Below are positions 20,784-32,276 of a stretch of 64,000 bases of DNA, piece by piece. Every line of letters starts with the position of its first letter. The first letter of the stretch is position 1. Source of the DNA: Amaurobius ferox. Lineage: Eukaryota > Arthropoda > Arachnida > Araneae > Amaurobiidae. Location: contig OX578150.1 in assembly GCA_951213105.1 (NCBI GenBank), positions 25,672,022 to 25,736,021 of the forward strand. Direction: 5' to 3'. The position numbers and the translations under genes are program-made. Under the pieces are notes generated by a model that saw only the letters and a program-made list of their open reading frames with translations, was not told the DNA's origin and searched no databases.

Positions 20784-22034
20784 TATTTAACATATTTATT
20801 ATATTGAATCGTGTGTGAAGTAAAATTTAGATGACATTTTACTTGTGCTTGATTTGGGCAAATGTCTTTCGGCGCGTAAATTAAAATTATATAAATTAAA
20901 ATTTGAAGATAAATTGGAGTGAACATGTTTTTTTATACGAGAAGCTGCAATTCTTAAATTTAACATTCAATATTTTTATTGTAATTTTATACTCACTGAA
21001 CATACCTAAAGGGGGCGTGCCCCAAACTAGGATCACGATCCTATTTCAGACATCAGCATCCGTGAACCGTTTTTTATACTTTCTAACGATCTTCAGCACA
21101 GAATAGCCAATACTTGCAATGGCAGCAAGAAAGTTTGCTAATCGTAGGGTTTTGACAAATTCAGTCTCATCTGCAGCCGGAATTAAATCTTTAAGAAATG
21201 TTGATTGAATTTGTTGTTTTTCAAAGAAGTTCGCAAAATTGTGGCACATAAGCATGCAATGGCAGTAAGTTTGCCTGCTGCCATTGCACGAATCAGTTAT
21301 TCCGTGTTGCAAAGCGCAAAGGCGATCTGTGATGGTATCTGCAGTGGGACTGTGACTAATGCCATTTAAGAACTAAATAGCCAAATTCAATTTTTCAAAT
21401 GTATTTTTTTATATACATTAATGCTTGTGAAAGTTTCAACACTGTGAAGAACGGATGGTATTAGCTTGACAGAACAACAGGGGAGCAGTCACAGGTCAGT
21501 CTTTGACCTCTAGCACAGTTCGACGTGCTGCTAACAGTGGACTGGTCACTCGCAGCCTATAGAAAATGGACACGTGACGTCACACGGACAAATAAAATAC
21601 GGAAATTTTCATTATTCCTGTATTAAAAACTTACTATCGTTTAACCTCTAATTTAAGTAGAATATATCTAAATTTATCTTCTTTGATGGATATTTTTAAT
21701 TAACCGGAAAATAAAATATTCACTTTAAGAAAAATCGTTATGTACCTGTCCCTTCCCGCTTGTATATACATTGCAGAATCTGCTAGTAAATGTATACGTT
21801 TTTAGAACGCCAGTTAGCGACTACGGTAAAAGTGAGTAGTAGCGTAAATTCACTTAAAATGCACTTTAGCAAATTAAATCTTTAAATATAAAGTGTTATT
21901 CAAGTATTCTAAATAACTTATTTTCATCACAGAGATAAATTTCGAAGTTTAATGGCTGTAGTTTCAATTTTTATTTACCTTCATCGTTAGTTTACCATTA
22001 CATGCTATGGTAAAAATAATGCCCTTTTGTCCTT
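20784..22034. other. No gene confidently recognised
   Basis: Contains an 88-codon minus frame (21312-21046) with a hydrophobic stretch followed by a basic tail, but no family is recognised and no splice borders are convincing. A block at 21480-21590 is GC-richer and includes 'cacgtgacgtcac'. Otherwise AT-rich. Confidence 0.35.
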
Positions 22035-23455
22035 GTGTTTCTGCGCATTATTCTACGCAGGTTGTTTATTTACGCTCGTGCCCATGATCTATTGCTACGA
22101 ATTGCTTTGACCCTCATCCACAGACATATAAAGGTGCTGATAAGCAGCAGGTCGATTTTTTTTTTTTTTGACGAATCACTATTTAACTTACTGTATCCTG
22201 ATGGTAGCATAACTATTCAAAGACATCACAGTGAACGGCAACTTGCAGCTCGTATTTTGAAGTGTAATATCAACCCAACACAGAGTGTAGCGGTTTGGGG
22301 TACCATTGGTTTTCATTCGCGATCTTGCCTGATACGAATTGAGAGAGTTCTCAACAGCCATGAATGTCTTAGAGGCAGAGGTGATATCTTTCCTTCAGAG
22401 TTTGTCCTGGCCCTATATTCCAGTAAAACAATGCTTGTTAACATGTGAGCCGGAAAATCCTAGACTTTTTCCATTCATGGTAAATAATGCTTTTTCAATG
22501 GGTGGCCAGTTCGCCGAACACATCCCTGATCGAACATGTCTTTGATGTGATAACTAAGCAAGTTGCACATCCAGTACTTCTACCATTTGTCACAAATGAA
22601 CTCGCATAGATAGCAGACAATTCCCCAGGACGATATTAACATCTCTTTCAGGGTGAGTGTCAGTAAATCTTCTGCCCTATCCGCGTTTTGTTAATTTTCG
22701 CAGCAGACGTTTTTCGTAGAAATCCTGCTCAAACAGTTGCGAAATATTTTCTGAAAGATAAAATCCAATGCTTAGATTATATTAAAACTAAATTTAATAC
22801 CCAATAAAACATAGAACATATTTTTTATTTTAATCCAAAATATTTTTGGTGCTGATTTTTATTTTTTAATGAACATTTTTAAATATCTATACCTTCTAAT
22901 ACAGTATTAAATACAACAACAGATCATATATAATAATGCCACAATCACGGAAAGGTCATTTCTCATTCTATAAATTTGATAACGGGATCTGAATGTACAT
23001 GACTGAGAACTGCTGCTTTGTCTTCAAGTTCCTTTGTCTCTAAGTCCAAATTCAATTACGTTTCCGTGATTGTGGCATTATTATATATGATCTGTTGTTG
23101 TATTTAATAGCGTATTAGAAGTAATAGACATTTAAAAATGTTCATTAAAAAATAAAAATAGTCGGTATGAATTAAATTACGACAACAGATGGCAGCACCA
23201 AAAATATTTTGAATTAAAATAAAAATATATTTTATACTTTATTGGGTATTAAATTGAGTTTTAATATAATCTAATCATTGCATTTTATCTATCAGAAAAT
23301 ATTTCGCAACTGTTTGAGCAGAATTTCGGCGAAAAACGTGTGCCGCGAAAGTTAACAAAGCGCGGACAGGGTAGAAGATTTACTGACGCTCACCCTTCAT
23401 GTAATTCCATGCCATGTAGAAGCGATTGCTGCTCGATGTGGTTTCATACAATACT
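22035..23455 (+). pseudogene. Tc1-family transposase relic, split by a foldback element
   Basis: The remnant at 22080-22640 reads the Tc1 catalytic region: 'FFDESLFNLLYPDGS' (after a T-run at 22157-22170), then 'AVWGTIGFHSRSCLIRIE', and in another frame 'SPNTSLIEHVFDVI' near 22509-22550, followed by 'PQDDIN' near 22625-22641. The frame is resumed after the inserted element with 'CHVEAIAARCGFIQY' at about 23411-23455. Several frameshifts and stops are present, and the 'DNARPH' box is lost. Terminal repeats were not located. Confidence 0.7.
22651..23395. mobile_element. Long-inverted-repeat MITE, 745 bp, inside Tc1 relic
   Basis: The left arm 22651-22953 and right arm 23061-23395 are inverted complements, starting 'gggtgagtgtcagtaaatct'. 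The right arm has about 32 extra bp near 23166-23197; without them both arms are 303 bp. The flanks share TTCA at 22647-22650 and 23396-23399, a possible 4-bp duplication. The spacer is about 107 bp. No coding sequence. Confidence 0.85.
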
Positions 23456-23511
23456 GAATTTGGAAACTAACTCATGCATAGCTCTGCAAATGTAATGTTA
23501 TCTAGTGTAAC

Positions 23512-23899
23512 GAGGACCTGATCAAGCCAAAGTGGGGCCCAGGTTTTTTTATTCAGGGCCCCCATACACTAAAGGCATATCAAGCACATGCAAAACATCA
23601 CACAGTACAAGTTTGAGGGGGGGGGGGAGGCAGGATCATAGTCCCAAAGGTCCTTTTGTGATTGTAGTTTTTATTTCATATTATTAAAGTAATATGTTAA
23701 GACTTTAAAGAATGTATAATATTTAAAACTATTAACATATTTTAAAATTTAAAATATAAACTAATAAATGTCTAGTTTTAAATAAATTAAAAAATATATT
23801 TCTGCCTTAATTTTTTATCACATATAAAATTTAAAGGTCCCTTCAAATTTAGGGGCCCAGAGCCGTGGCCTCGGAGGCCCATGCGTTAATCAGGCCCTG
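23512..23899. mobile_element. hAT MITE, 388 bp
   Basis: The right end is the complement of 'cagggcctgattaacgcatg' and the left end is the diverged 'gaggacctgatcaagc'. The 8-bp flanks are agtgtaac (23504-23511) and aatgtaac (23900-23907), with one mismatch. 'ggggccca' blocks lie inside both ends, and a G-run is at about 23617-23627. Confidence 0.8.
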
Positions 23900-23907
23900 A
23901 ATGTAAC

Positions 23908-24160
23908 ACTATTAGTCCAAAATAAATTTCACTTGAATAGCATGTTTCTTTCGTAGTGTTGCAATTTTCACAAACAGTAGTGTATTTAAGTAAACCAACG
24001 AACGTTTAATAACACTCCATATTATTTGTGTAACCAATGTTATAGTTTTCATTATTAGCGTTAATATAAACGGTAACATAAACCATATAATAATTAATAA
24101 TATTAGTCGGTAATAGTGCGTAACCTTCCTGTCTAAGGGTTCTGTCAGAGCCGGATTTGC
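23908..24160. other. No gene recognised
   Basis: AT-rich sequence between two repeats. Confidence 0.4.
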
Positions 24161-24164
24161 ATAT

Positions 24165-24800
24165 GGAAGCTAATTCTGAAGTTTTTCAATTTCAAGATTT
24201 TGATGGCAATATATGTTTTAAGACCTCCTGAACACGTTTTGACTATTTTTAGAGTGATGTCAGTCTGTCTGTCGGTGATTTCTTGTGTAGACGATAGCGG
24301 CCGAAAATATTAATGGACTTTCACGAAACTTTACATCCGGCTTTGTTATCGAAAAATCTAGAACTAAATAGAATTTATATTAAATGCGAGTGAAAACTTT
24401 AAAATTTATTTGAAATTTTATATTTCGTTAACATGGCAGCATGGGACAAAATCTGACAATCATTCATAAAAGGGTTTATTTATGACTTAATGATTGAAAT
24501 TTTAAAGTCTCGTGATCACTATTGTGAAAAATACCTGCGATATAATAAATTTGTTTCGTGTCACCCGTAGCTCCTCTTGGGGAGGGGGGGGGGGGGTATC
24601 CGCTCCCCTGGGATACATTATAAAGTATGGTATCAATCGAAATATTTTTTCAAGCCCTCCAAAGTGAAAGGTAACACTCTAGTAATCAATTGGATCCATT
24701 AAACAGATTTTTCAAAAAATTTCTTGTAAAATTTGAAAAAAAAAAATGCTACTAAAAATGGATTCTGGTATGAGAAAGTCGAGCTGAGCCACTGCAGGTA
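24165..24800 (+). repeat. Dispersed repeat family B (copy 1, ~640 bp)
   Basis: Ordered landmarks: 'atttcaagattttgatg', 'atgtcagtctgtctg', 'actttacatccggctttgtt', a G-run near 24583, 'aatggattctggtatgagaa', then 'gtcgagctgagccac'. Shared with 57065-57700 (full), 32745-33000 (left part) and 38560-39075 (inverted). Confidence 0.75.
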
Positions 24801-25220
24801 ATTCAAAGGGCAGTTCTTAATCCACCTTTATATACACTGTCATACAATGCAGCGAGAACATTGTGTAGAACAGTATATTTGGTTACATGTGGCATTTTAC
24901 ACATACATTAATAGTGATCTAGAAAACTGGCAATTTTCTCAACAACAAACGATGCCAATGCTTTTGAATGAACGCCGGCAATCAACACAGAAGCTGTGCG
25001 AATGGCAATGATTTCTTAACTGGAAATGGTAAGAAGAGAAGGTGCTGCAAAATGATTCGCTGAAACTGCTGCAGAAACATCTATAGAAAAACATTTAGTA
25101 AGCAGCATAAAACGTAATCAATCAATGTTGGTACGAAATAGAACTTTTCAACCTTTCAATAATATAAAGAGAGCAATACAACTTAAATAACTAAAAGCAG
25201 TATACAACACAAAATTAATA

Positions 25221-25267
25221 GTATCGACCGGTTTTTAAGGCCAAAATAGCCTTCTTCGTCAGGACAC
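25221..25267 (-). ncRNA. Hammerhead-like motif, minus strand, core G changed
   Basis: On the minus strand: stem I GTGTC (25267-25263) and GATAC (25225-25221), core CTGACGA at 25262-25256, stem II AAGGC/GCCTT, then AAAA where GAAA is required, then CCGGTC. The change hits the conserved G12, so self-cleavage is probably lost. Confidence 0.5.
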
Positions 25268-25982
25268 AAGAAGCGCAACCTTTACACGTGACAGAAGGAG
25301 TGATTAAAGCAGGTAAAAGGTGTTGCCAACGGTGAGAGAAGAAAATAGAGGTAAAACAACTCTGGAGGAAGGAACAAGAGGTGGGACACAATGAATGAAC
25401 GATAAAATATCAAAGAAGAAAGTGAAAGTCTAACACAGGATTCAAATCGCTTGTTCCATTGTTCATAAAAGCCCATTCAAATAAAATTGCCAAACCAGCG
25501 AAAACAGAAACTTCCAAAAAATATAAATAATAAGTAGAACAAAAAATGAATTTTGGTAGTTAAAAGAGCTAGAACGACGATAAAATTCAGAAAAAGGATG
25601 TAAATTACTGAAAAAAAAAGAGGCAAACGAAATCAAAAATTGAAAAAGAGGGTTTTAAGCAGAAGAGAATAAAGGACAATGATTATCAATAAGAAAGTTT
25701 GACTGAAAAAAGTTGAGAAACTTTCAAAAAAGTCCAATTCAAAAATGGAATTGGAAGACAAAATGATCTTAGCTTTCGAAAAATTAAAGTCCCGAAAATG
25801 TTCAGCAATTGAAATATCTTGTTTAGAAACGTGTTTCTAAACAAGAGCTTCTTTCTAGGTTATTATTGGGACTCTAATTATGTTTTTAAATTTTCGAACA
25901 CCCTTTTCCTGCTTTAGTCACGTTTGCTGTTCGTTCAACCGTCACCGATCTTGCTCTCACGAGTGAAAGTTGCGTTTCTTAT

Positions 25983-26032
25983 GTGTCCTGATGAAGATGG
26001 CTTTTTTTGTTGCTTTCGAAACCGGTTGATAC
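25983..26032 (+). ncRNA. Hammerhead-like ribozyme motif, plus strand
   Basis: Stem I GTGTC (25983-25987) pairs with GATAC (26028-26032). The core CTGATGA lies at 25988-25994 and GAAA at 26018-26021. The palindromic ACCGGT stem III suggests dimeric action, with GTT as the cleavage triplet. Stem II is weak (GGC/GCT) with a T-rich loop. Confidence 0.6.
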
Positions 26033-26224
26033 TGTATTGTATGCTGATTTTAACGAAGTTACTTTAGTTGCATTATTTTAACCGCAGTTTGAGATATACG
26101 TATAAACAGAGCAATTAGACGAAAATAACTTCCAAGATAGTTTTGCATTTGTACATAAAATGACATTTTGATAAAAAGAGAAAAAAATGAACCAATTAAT
26201 AAAATGAAAAGTGATTATACATGG

Positions 26225-27432
26225 TTCGTGGGGAAGTCTTAAACACCCCAATAAATTCGTAAGGAAAAATTAATGAGTGTACATGATATTAGGCCTATAT
26301 ATAGTGCAGTGATCATACCCAATCAAATAAGTGATTGCAGCGTCCTTAGCGGAGAATTTAAAAAGTTAAGAAAATGAACTCGGCAATAAAGCGAAATAGG
26401 CGAAAAAAAGCAAACATTTACTAAGAAATAGAGCATTGTGCAATTAGTAATATTACAATCAAACAGCACTTAAATGATCCACTAATTTCACAATACAAGC
26501 GATATTATTCTCAAAATACTGACGAAAATACTTTCATAAAACAGTAGCTACTATTCTCAAAACATTGACAAAAGTCACAGTTCACTTTAGTTCGTATCTT
26601 GTCAACTGAATTTCCTCTGAGTGATGACTCCGTTTTATAGGCTCTCTCTGTAGGAAAGAATTATCTAATATTTCGTAGACTATTAGTTATTTTGTGGTCT
26701 TTCTAGAATATTCCGGAAGTTACCAAATATCGTCAAATTGGTGAAAAATCGCCAAATCTGGAAACCCTCCTCCTAAGTTCCGAAAGCAGCAACCCTAGAA
26801 TCACATTATAGGAAAGAATGCTCGTACCACTGTCTTCTGGGGAAAATACTGCGATGGCTCCGTTTGTTCTGCGATAGATACGAAAGACAAGATGGGAGAC
26901 GCCAGTGGAAGAATATTACGCATTCACAACAGTAAGAATAAACACCTGGAACATACGAAATGTCTATATGAAAGGCAATAAATATCTGCCCATATTTTAC
27001 CGGTTGCTAAATGCGCAGCGATGAATTGTAAATAATTTGAAATTATTTTTCGAACCCAAATGTGCATTGTCGATCACAGCGAGAGCGTTTCACAGACTTC
27101 ACTCTTAATTCCTATGCATGTAAGTGTTTATTGTATCATTCCTGGATAGGGCAGCCATTTACTTATAACCGTATTATAGGCTTTTGTAAAATATTTATTG
27201 TCGATTTCCACTTATTAGACAATGCTCTACAATTTTGTAATTGACGTTTTTCTCGTATTCCACTTTGTTGCCGAATCAGTTATCCCAACTTTTTAAATTC
27301 TCCACTAGGAGTGCTGCAATCATTTTTATTCGTGAGGGTACTGTTTCATTATACATAGACCTAACGTGAACATTCATGGGTATTTTCTTACAAAGTTTTT
27401 GGGGTACTTAGACATTTTTAGGAACCTTGTAT
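26225..27432. mobile_element. Element with ~220-bp inverted ends of repeat family A
   Basis: 26225-26455 (plus) and about 27190-27432 (minus) are diverged inverted copies of repeat family A. The match extends past the core to 'cggcaa.aaag' and 'gagcattgt.taat' blocks. The roughly 730-bp centre contains 'tatgaaaggcaataaata' (26969-26986), also seen downstream of the family A copy at 50 kb. This suggests a non-autonomous DNA element of about 1.2 kb of which the solo copies are fragments. No clear target duplication. Confidence 0.55.
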
Positions 27433-27696
27433 TGTGAAAGAACAAAGCTAATGTTTAGTAAAGCCCAAAACTAACTGTATTTGGGACAAAGGGAAATGTA
27501 AATATATTACTTAATGATACTCATAATTAGGGAATCCTTAATTTCAAAATAATCTAAAATACATATACTAAATACTGCGCCTTTCTGTTGTATCAACTAA
27601 CAATAACGACTACTTTACTAACACTAGCGACATGTAGACATAATTCTCAAAGCATTATGGCCAGTGCTGTAGTCATAAAAAAAAAAGAGGGTATAC

Positions 27697-27888
27697 CATG
27701 GGCGCCCGCAAAATTTTTTTCCAGTGGGAGGCGAAACATGTACTTACTACCTACACTTTCCAGGGGGGGGGGGGGGGCAAGAAAACATGTACACACACAC
27801 ATTCACATACATGTATATATATATAGGAAATCCATAAGCCTGGGGGTCGACCTCCCCTCGCCCCCCCCCCCTCCTTCAGACGCCTATG
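27697..27888. mobile_element. hAT MITE, 192 bp, third nesting level
   Basis: Inverted ends are 'catgggcgcccg' and the complement of 'cataggcgtctg'. The 8-bp duplication gggtatac is perfect (27689-27696 and 27889-27896). It contains a G-run (27763-27777), C-runs and 'acacacacacattcacatac'. Confidence 0.9.
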
Positions 27889-28225
27889 GGGTATACTCGA
27901 AGGACCAGGGAAATGTTCGAATTAATCAAAGTTTAAATTATCGAGAAAAAAAAAAAGCTTATTAATTTTATATTACAGGAAAGGAATTGTGCAACTTTGA
28001 AGAAACTTCGACTTAAGCAGAAATTCGTGTTCACAGGGTTCGAGTTATTGAGAGTTTACTGTATTTATGCAAAGCAAAATATGCAAACTAGTATCGAGTG
28101 ATATTCAAATTTGAAAATCTCTATTAATATTTAACTATGATATAAAATAATTACAGGAAATGTTAAGAGAAAAATATTTAAACACATATAAAGTAGGATG
28201 TAATTTTGTTTTATTTTAACAAATT

Positions 28226-28577
28226 TTAAGGTCTACCTCTATCATTTTCATTGAAATATTTTCCAAACTGCTTGACGAGAGAAATCCGTCTCTGTGTCTT
28301 TTTTTGTAGCGCATACTCTTGATCTATTGTCAACTGAAGAGTGATGGTTGGCCAACCAAAAGAATTTAGTAATCTTTCCGGTTGAAAATGTTCTATAGGT
28401 GGTCCATTTGCATTAATAAACATTAGATTAGAGACGTTTGAAATCAATAAAGATGATCTCAAATCTGTTACTATGTTGTTCATTAAGCAAAGCGTTTTGC
28501 AAAGCGTGTACATAGTTTTTAAGAAAAAGCAGAGGGTATACGGAATTTGCTGGAAAAAACCCTCCACTACAGCCCTG
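28226..28577 (-). pseudogene. Possible C-terminal fragment of a hAT transposase
   Basis: The minus frame across the hAT element reads 'NNIVTDLRSSLLISNVSN', 'LMFINANGPPIEHFQPER' and a Lys/Arg-rich tail. This resembles the extreme C-terminal part of some BED-type hAT transposases. The position inside a hAT-flanked element supports it, but no catalytic region is left. The frame runs past the right inverted repeat, so its apparent Met is not genuine. Confidence 0.4.
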
Positions 28578-29299
28578 ATTATGGCATTTTCAAGCGTTTC
28601 ATTCATAGAAGTTCAATCCTCCTCTGGGAATCACAGTCTAGGTTTTGTGCAAAAGGCAATCGGTTTTGTGTTTGTTGGTGATCTATTGTGTGTGCCAATT
28701 AGACTATAGAATCTGTTGTTTGAGCTAATCTATTGTGTGTGCCAATCTATTGTGTAATCTATTGCGTGTGCCAATCTATTGTGTAATATATATAGTAATC
28801 TATTGTGTGTGCCAATTAGAAATAGACTGGGAACATGTATTCAAAATTGAATGTGTTTTGGGGACAAACTAAACAATCACCAAAAGCAAAACTAATAATC
28901 TGCAAAGGTAAACATGACTCATTTTTAGACAAGGAGTAAAATTAATTGCAAAGGCAAAACGGACTAGTCAAAAGAATTAGTTATGCCTTCATAAATAAAA
29001 CAGCTTTTTGAAAATGGTACACACAATAGATTATCAACAAATGCAAAACCGATTGCCTTTTGCACAAAACCTAGACTCTGAGTCCCGGAGTTAGAAAGGA
29101 GAACAAACTTCTATGAATGAAACGATTGAAATGCCATAATGCTTTGAGAATTATGTCTAGATGTCGCTAGTGTTAGTACAGTAGCCATTATTGTCAGTTG
29201 ATACAACAGAAAGGAGCAGTATTTAGTATATGCATTTTTGATTATTTTTAAATTAAGGGTTCCCTAATTATGAGTATAATTAAGTAGTATATTTACATA

Positions 29300-30189
29300 G
29301 TTGTAGGATAGAGTACAGAATATAGGGAGATAAATATAAATTGAAAGGTAAAATAATTTTGAATACGTAGGAATATTCTTTATTGTTACAGTTCTACTTA
29401 GGATTGTGCTCATAACTTATTTTTACAAAATTGACAGTTTAAATATATATTTTAGTCCTTTCGTAATAGAAATGCATGCAATGGAGGGCTTCTTATCTCA
29501 CCCCAGCGCCACCTCAATTTTTGTGTCATACGATATTGGCATTTTCTTAATATGATGTTTTAATTCCTTCCATGCTATGAGCACTAATAAATTTGACGAT
29601 CATTTAAATAGCCAGTTTTACTTTATTTGACCAACGTGCTTTAATTATTCCCCCCTCTCCCCAAAAAAAAGTTCATTAAGATTTTGAAACAGGTTGATAG
29701 TTCTATTTCTGCTTTATGCTGCTTACATAGTATTTTATCCATAGGTACAGATAGAGAAAGTGCTGCCAAAGAGGAAGTCAAGATTGAAGAGCAAGAAGTG
29801 TGCGAATAGAAAGATGAAAGCTATGCGCATGTGCACAAAAGACAGAAACACACAATGTACATCTTAACACAAGTTGATAAATATTAAACATTAGCAAAAT
29901 TGTTAAATATGAAAAGTGTACCTACACATAATATGAAGACATTAATAGAAAAAATATTTTAATAAACATTTCTACTTTAAAATTCAGGGAATATATATAT
30001 ATATATATATATAAAATACATAATTGCAACTTATACTTACATATTGGAAAAGAGCAAATAAATTTATTAATTTCACATAAAGCTAAATATTCTTTAAGAT
30101 ATGTAACTACATAGTAATAGCTTGAAATGCTCGATTTCTGTTATAACTATATTACTTCGTCTAAATATCTTTTTTAATTTATTTTTTCT
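29300..30189. other. No gene recognised; (AT)n at 29989-30013
   Basis: AT-rich sequence. The TA run is the only clear structure. Part of 29480-29530 is GC-richer but not identifiable. Confidence 0.4.
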
Positions 30190-30445
30190 ACCTAGAGTGT
30201 TCCGCCTACCTGAAGGTGTAAAGCAACTGTTTAAACTGCTGGGGTAGTGCGACCCAATGCAGACTGAAACTCATTTAGGGTGACAACAATGACTGTATCA
30301 TCCTTCCCTTAATCAATATTGGATGGACATTTAGATCTACAGATTCAACGTGCCCATATTCGGATAGACATGGAGATAATTTTGGGTGGAGATCGAACCC
30401 GGATTTACCGGGTGTGGTCCTCCTATCTTAACAACTAGGCAACAG
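30190..30445 (-). mobile_element. tRNA-derived SINE
   Basis: Read on the minus strand, the head has an A-box-like 'tagttgttaagataggagg' and a B-box-like 'gggttcgatctcc', spaced as in a tRNA gene and separated by a hairpin 'cccggtaaatccggg'. A body containing 'gcactaccccagcag' follows. The 3' end is approximate and no duplication was identified. Confidence 0.65.
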
Positions 30446-30459
30446 TGATGTATTTTGAA

Positions 30460-32015
30460 ATTTATTTTTTTGGGGGGGAGGGAAGGCCAGTTTTAACTAT
30501 TACTCTTAAGGAGTTAGAGGTCTGCAAGGGCTGCCCGCTAGGCAATCTCAGCCCTCTGATTTTATTAATGAATAGCTGAAAGTAAATGACTGGTATTAAA
30601 GCAGTTTTTAAAGTGTTAAGCAGAATTATTTTAAAAGCTATGAACTTGAATGTGTCTAACATCAATCCATGCAATGTAAAGTTTATGTCACTTCTATAGT
30701 CGATAATTTCAATGGCAGAAAGAAAACTGGGTATCTGCTGAAAATTTGCGAGCCCTTAAAGACCTACGAAGTCCGTCCTACCACACAGCTGTCTTCAAAT
30801 TTCAAGAGAACTCAGGCTGAATGAAGCTGTTCAGTTATGACCAAGTACCAAGTCAGATACTATTAAAGGGCGTTCTTAAAACCATAAATCGCATATATAT
30901 TTATACACAGGTATCATACAACAAAGTCAGGTACCTTTTGCTGTATGATGAACAAAGTGTTAAATTTCAAATTACGATATATCCATTTAACATCAATAAC
31001 ACTGTTTTATGGATCTTCTAATTGATTATTAGGCTGTTAAAGATGTACAGCAGAATTCTCTCAATCCATCTTTCTCCAGTAAAACACTGCACTCCCGCCC
31101 CTTTTTTTGTCTCAATTTGAAATTCTGAAACATTTTGTGGTAAACATTGGACAAAAATAAAAACTTCCTTGTTGAATAAGTTAAAATAACAGTATTTCCA
31201 TCAATAAATTTATCTTATTATGCACATATTTCTTTTAGCAGAAAATTTAGAGTAAGCTTCCTCCCCCCCATACATAATTCCGAAATTTTCCATCTCATTT
31301 TAGGAGGTGAATCGACGGAATTCTACTTGTTCTTTTTAGTAGAAACTTCTTAGCTTCTCTCTATTTTCGCGATTTTCGATCGTATTTGAGATGACAGATA
31401 GATTGACAAAATCCTACTTGTTTCTTTCAGCAAAAATTCTTAGTAAGTGAACCTACGCCCCCCTACATTTTTAACGATTTTGAGGAGGCAAATCGATGGA
31501 ATTCTACTTATTTATTTTAGTATAAAATTCTTAGTAAGCGCTTCCCTATATCCTTCACAATTTTCGATCGTATTTGAAAGGACAGATCGACAAAATCCTA
31601 CTTGTTTCATTTAGAAAAATATTTCAGTAAGTGACCCCCTACATTTTCAGCAATTTTGAGGAGGCGGATCCACGTAATTTTAAGGTACATGTATATTTCA
31701 GTATGTAGAAAAATATTGTGCTGCCTGCATTTGGTTTTTTTCTAATATAAAACCATTTAACTTTTCTTTTAATAACCAAAACAAACAAACAAAAAGAAAC
31801 AAAGTAAAAACAAAACAAAACTAAATGAATATAAATTAAAACTTTATTGAGTAAAGATGAAAAGTCATACAAAATACAATTTAAAATTAAGGACAGAATA
31901 TGTAAAAAGTAATGCTCGTCAAATAATATTGCGCTTATATACAACAAATGAATGTGATTTAAATAAAAATATTCAAATTGTAATAAATAATAAAACTGTT
32001 TCTGAGATGATCAGA
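30460..32015. other. No gene recognised; weak internal repeats
   Basis: At 31240-31680 a phrase like 'tctacttgttt.tttag.agaaa.ttcttagtaag' with 'gattttcgatcgtatttga' recurs about every 120-130 bp, suggesting a degenerate tandem repeat of three to four copies. No coding sequence is recognised. Confidence 0.5.
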
Positions 32016-32022
32016 TATTAAT

Positions 32023-32276
32023 CTTTTGCTTATAGGTGGGACAGCGTCAGTCCCAAACGAAAAACCTCTCAAAAAGACAGGTATTTGACATACCCTATCC
32101 CAAACAGTTCAATCCCACTTTGCAGATATTGGCATCCTTGGACACAATGTCTGGCATCCTTGGACGCCAGTGTCTGCAAAGTGGGATCGAATTGTTTGAG
32201 ATAGGGTATGTCAAATACCTGTCTTTTTGAGAGGTTCTTCGTTCGGGATTGACGTTGTCCCACCCATAAGCAAAAG
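32023..32276. mobile_element. Hairpin MITE, 254 bp
   Basis: The two arms of about 115 bp are near-perfect inverted complements, starting 'cttttgcttataggtgggac' and including 'gacaggtatttgacatacc' and 'cccactttgcaga'. The centre is only about 40 bp and holds a repeated 'tggcatccttgga' (32129-32141 and 32151-32163). Flanks give no clear duplication. Confidence 0.8.

Larger units (their letters stand above)
25125..26075. mobile_element. Inverted pair of hammerhead-bearing Penelope-like ends
   Basis: 25140-25270 (minus) and 25980-26075 (plus) are inverted copies. Each carries the series stem I, CTGA(C/T)GA, stem II, (G/A)AAA, CCGG and GATAC. The intervening 700 bp has no recognisable reverse transcriptase. 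This layout fits the inverted pseudo-LTR ends of Penelope-like elements, but without coding evidence it is inference. Confidence 0.55.
27662..28577. mobile_element. hAT-type element, 916 bp, inserted in the foldback
   Basis: Ends 'cagtgctgtagtc' and complement of 'cagggctgtagtgg' form inverted repeats. The 8-bp duplication attatggc lies at 27654-27661 and 28578-28585. The uninterrupted opposite arm near 29140 gives the empty-site sequence. Internal segment 27890-28062 ends 'cgagttattgagagtttact'. Confidence 0.88.
27495..29299. mobile_element. Foldback element hosting a nested hAT insertion
   Basis: The left arm (27495-27661, continuing at 28586-28690) is the inverted complement of 29020-29299. 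Shared blocks include 'actcataattagggaa', 'tactaaatactgc', 'ctttctgttgtatcaact', 'cattatggcatttt' and 'gcaatcggttttg'. Removing 27662-28585 restores continuous arms. The centre (28690-29015) has short repeats of 'aatctattgtgtgtgcca'. Confidence 0.75.

Noticed and set aside
20173..20807. Several overlapping frames of 68-109 codons on both strands
   Set aside because: They lie within the arms of the 529-bp foldback element and mirror each other; by-products of the GC-rich inverted repeat.
21046..21312. 88-codon minus frame with hydrophobic segment and basic tail
   Set aside because: No recognised family, no convincing start or splice sites; could not be told from chance.
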